Both the position numbers and the translations under genes were made by a program. DNA of 8,642 bases from Firmicutes bacterium UBA2296 (GTDB lineage Bacteria; Bacillota; UBA994). Under the pieces are notes generated by a model. The model did not search any database, was not told the DNA's origin, and saw only the letters and a program-made list of their open reading frames with translations. Below are positions 8,108-8,642 of the stretch, piece by piece. The stretch is from contig DDWC01000255.1 in assembly GCA_002345475.1 (NCBI GenBank), forward strand, positions 1 through 8,642. The letters are read 5' to 3'. Positions within the stretch are counted from its first letter, which is position 1, and each line of letters starts with the position of its first letter.

Positions 8108-8140
8108 AGCACACCCGGGCTCAAAAAGCCCGGGTGTGCT
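8108..8140 (+). terminator. Strong hairpin terminator, probably bidirectional
   Basis: A perfect 14-bp stem, AGCACACCCGGGCT (8108-8121) with AGCCCGGGTGTGCT (8127-8140), encloses the loop CAAAA. The plus strand continues TTAAAATT, and the minus-strand side continues ATTTGTC. It starts 9 nt after the HD hydrolase stop and lies 17 nt beyond the stop of the convergent minus-strand gene, so it can serve both. Confidence 0.88.
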
Positions 8141-8157
8141 TTAAAATTGGTCGAGAT

Positions 8158-8642
8158 TTACTTGTTGCGGGACTTGAGCAATAGAGTACCGGCTCCAAGA
8201 CCAGCCACCAGTGCGGCTCCGACATAGTATACGGTGTTTGACTTTTCTTCGGCCTCAGTGGCGTTTACTTCGCCGTCTTCAGCGCCTATCCCGATGGCCA
8301 TGGTGCGAAAGATGGGCTCATCAGGCTCGTTGGCGAGATCTTCAGCGATGAGAGCTTCCATTTCTTCCTCGCTCAGAGCGGTCTTGTCCATTACGTCGAC
8401 GTAGACAGAGTCCTTTTCGCCTATGACAACGACATATATCTCGCGGTCGATATTGAACAACTCACGCACCCAGCCTTCGGTTACTTCAAGGCTGTCGGCC
8501 GAAACGTTCTTCTCGGCGGCGTAGTATTCCTTGGCGATCTGTTCCAGTTCCTGAGAGAGTTCCTCAGGCAGAACCTTGAGGGCGGCCATGGCGGGCACAG
8601 CCAGGGCGATGACCAACAACATGGTCAGGGCGATCAGTTTCT
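8158..8642 (-). CDS. Unrecognised exported protein with C-terminal membrane anchor (5' end outside window)
   Basis: I do not recognise a family. The frame is open to the right edge: before the first in-window ATG (8620-8622) it continues KLIALT, so the true start is upstream and the N-terminus is most likely a signal peptide, K-LIALTMLLVIALAVPAMA, with cleavage after AMA. The mature part has about 105 residues, is rich in Glu and Asp, and shows a predicted helix (LSQELEQIAKEYYAAEK) followed by likely strands (REIYVVVIG, SVYVDVMD) and another acidic helix (LSEEEMEALIAEDLA). Then comes an acidic linker, a hydrophobic segment YYVGAALVAGLGAGTLLL, and a basic tail KSRNK. This predicts an extracellular domain held by one membrane helix with a short cytosolic tail. 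There is no LPXTG sortase motif. A PepSY-like helix-plus-strands fold is conceivable but unproven. It converges on the HD hydrolase gene and shares its terminator. Confidence 0.75.
   Translation of the reverse strand, partial: KLIALTMLLVIALAVPAMAALKVLPEELSQELEQIAKEYYAAEKNVSADSLEVTEGWVRELFNIDREIYVVVIGEKDSVYVDVMDKTALSEEEMEALIAEDLANEPDEPIFRTMAIGIGAEDGEVNATEAEEKSNTVYYVGAALVAGLGAGTLLLKSRNK

Noticed and set aside
8101..8157. Small RNA gene between the convergent genes
   Set aside because: The structure is a simple hairpin terminator serving both flanking genes; nothing else is left in the 58-nt gap.

Overview
The window looks like ordinary chromosome from a Gram-positive, Clostridia-like member of the Bacillota with fairly high GC (my estimate, mid-50s percent). 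The reasons are the gap-pgk-tpiA-gpmI-eno order followed by secG, strong AGGAGG-type ribosome binding sites, GTG starts, a near-consensus sigma-A promoter and classic hairpin terminators. I cannot name the genus from this sequence.

Layout: positions 2-70 encode the last 22 codons of glyceraldehyde-3-phosphate dehydrogenase. They are followed on the plus strand, almost without gaps, by pgk (79-1269), tpiA (1281-2036), gpmI (2020-3561) and eno (3568-4851). Together these form the lower-glycolysis operon, converting glyceraldehyde-3-phosphate and dihydroxyacetone phosphate to phosphoenolpyruvate (or the reverse in gluconeogenesis). Junctions are tight: TAGTG at gap/pgk, an 11-nt gap at pgk/tpiA, a 17-nt overlap at tpiA/gpmI, and an eno ribosome binding site lying over the gpmI stop. 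After eno, a strong extended -10 promoter (4864-4892) drives secG (4927-5148), which ends in a GAAA-loop terminator. hppA (5230-7230) follows, encoding a membrane pyrophosphatase whose residues indicate the K+-dependent class and a Na+-pump-like gate.

The 317-nt space from 7231 to 7547 has no gene I can support. It holds three short, degenerate arrays with an exact 7-nt period and different unit sequences, plus a 14-bp GC-rich hairpin without a T-tract. Next comes an HD-superfamily hydrolase gene (7548-8099; GTG start preferred). A 14-bp hairpin terminator (8108-8140) lies between it and a convergent minus-strand gene (8158 to the right edge) for an unrecognised exported protein with a C-terminal membrane anchor; its true start lies outside the window.

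How they fit together: five genes make the triose-to-PEP pathway, secG is a general secretion subunit often found beside eno, and hppA recovers energy from pyrophosphate as an ion gradient. I found no CRISPR array, transposon, RNA gene, phage gene or defence system. I do not think this window contains an undescribed system; the least explained items are the heptamer arrays and the minus-strand secreted protein.
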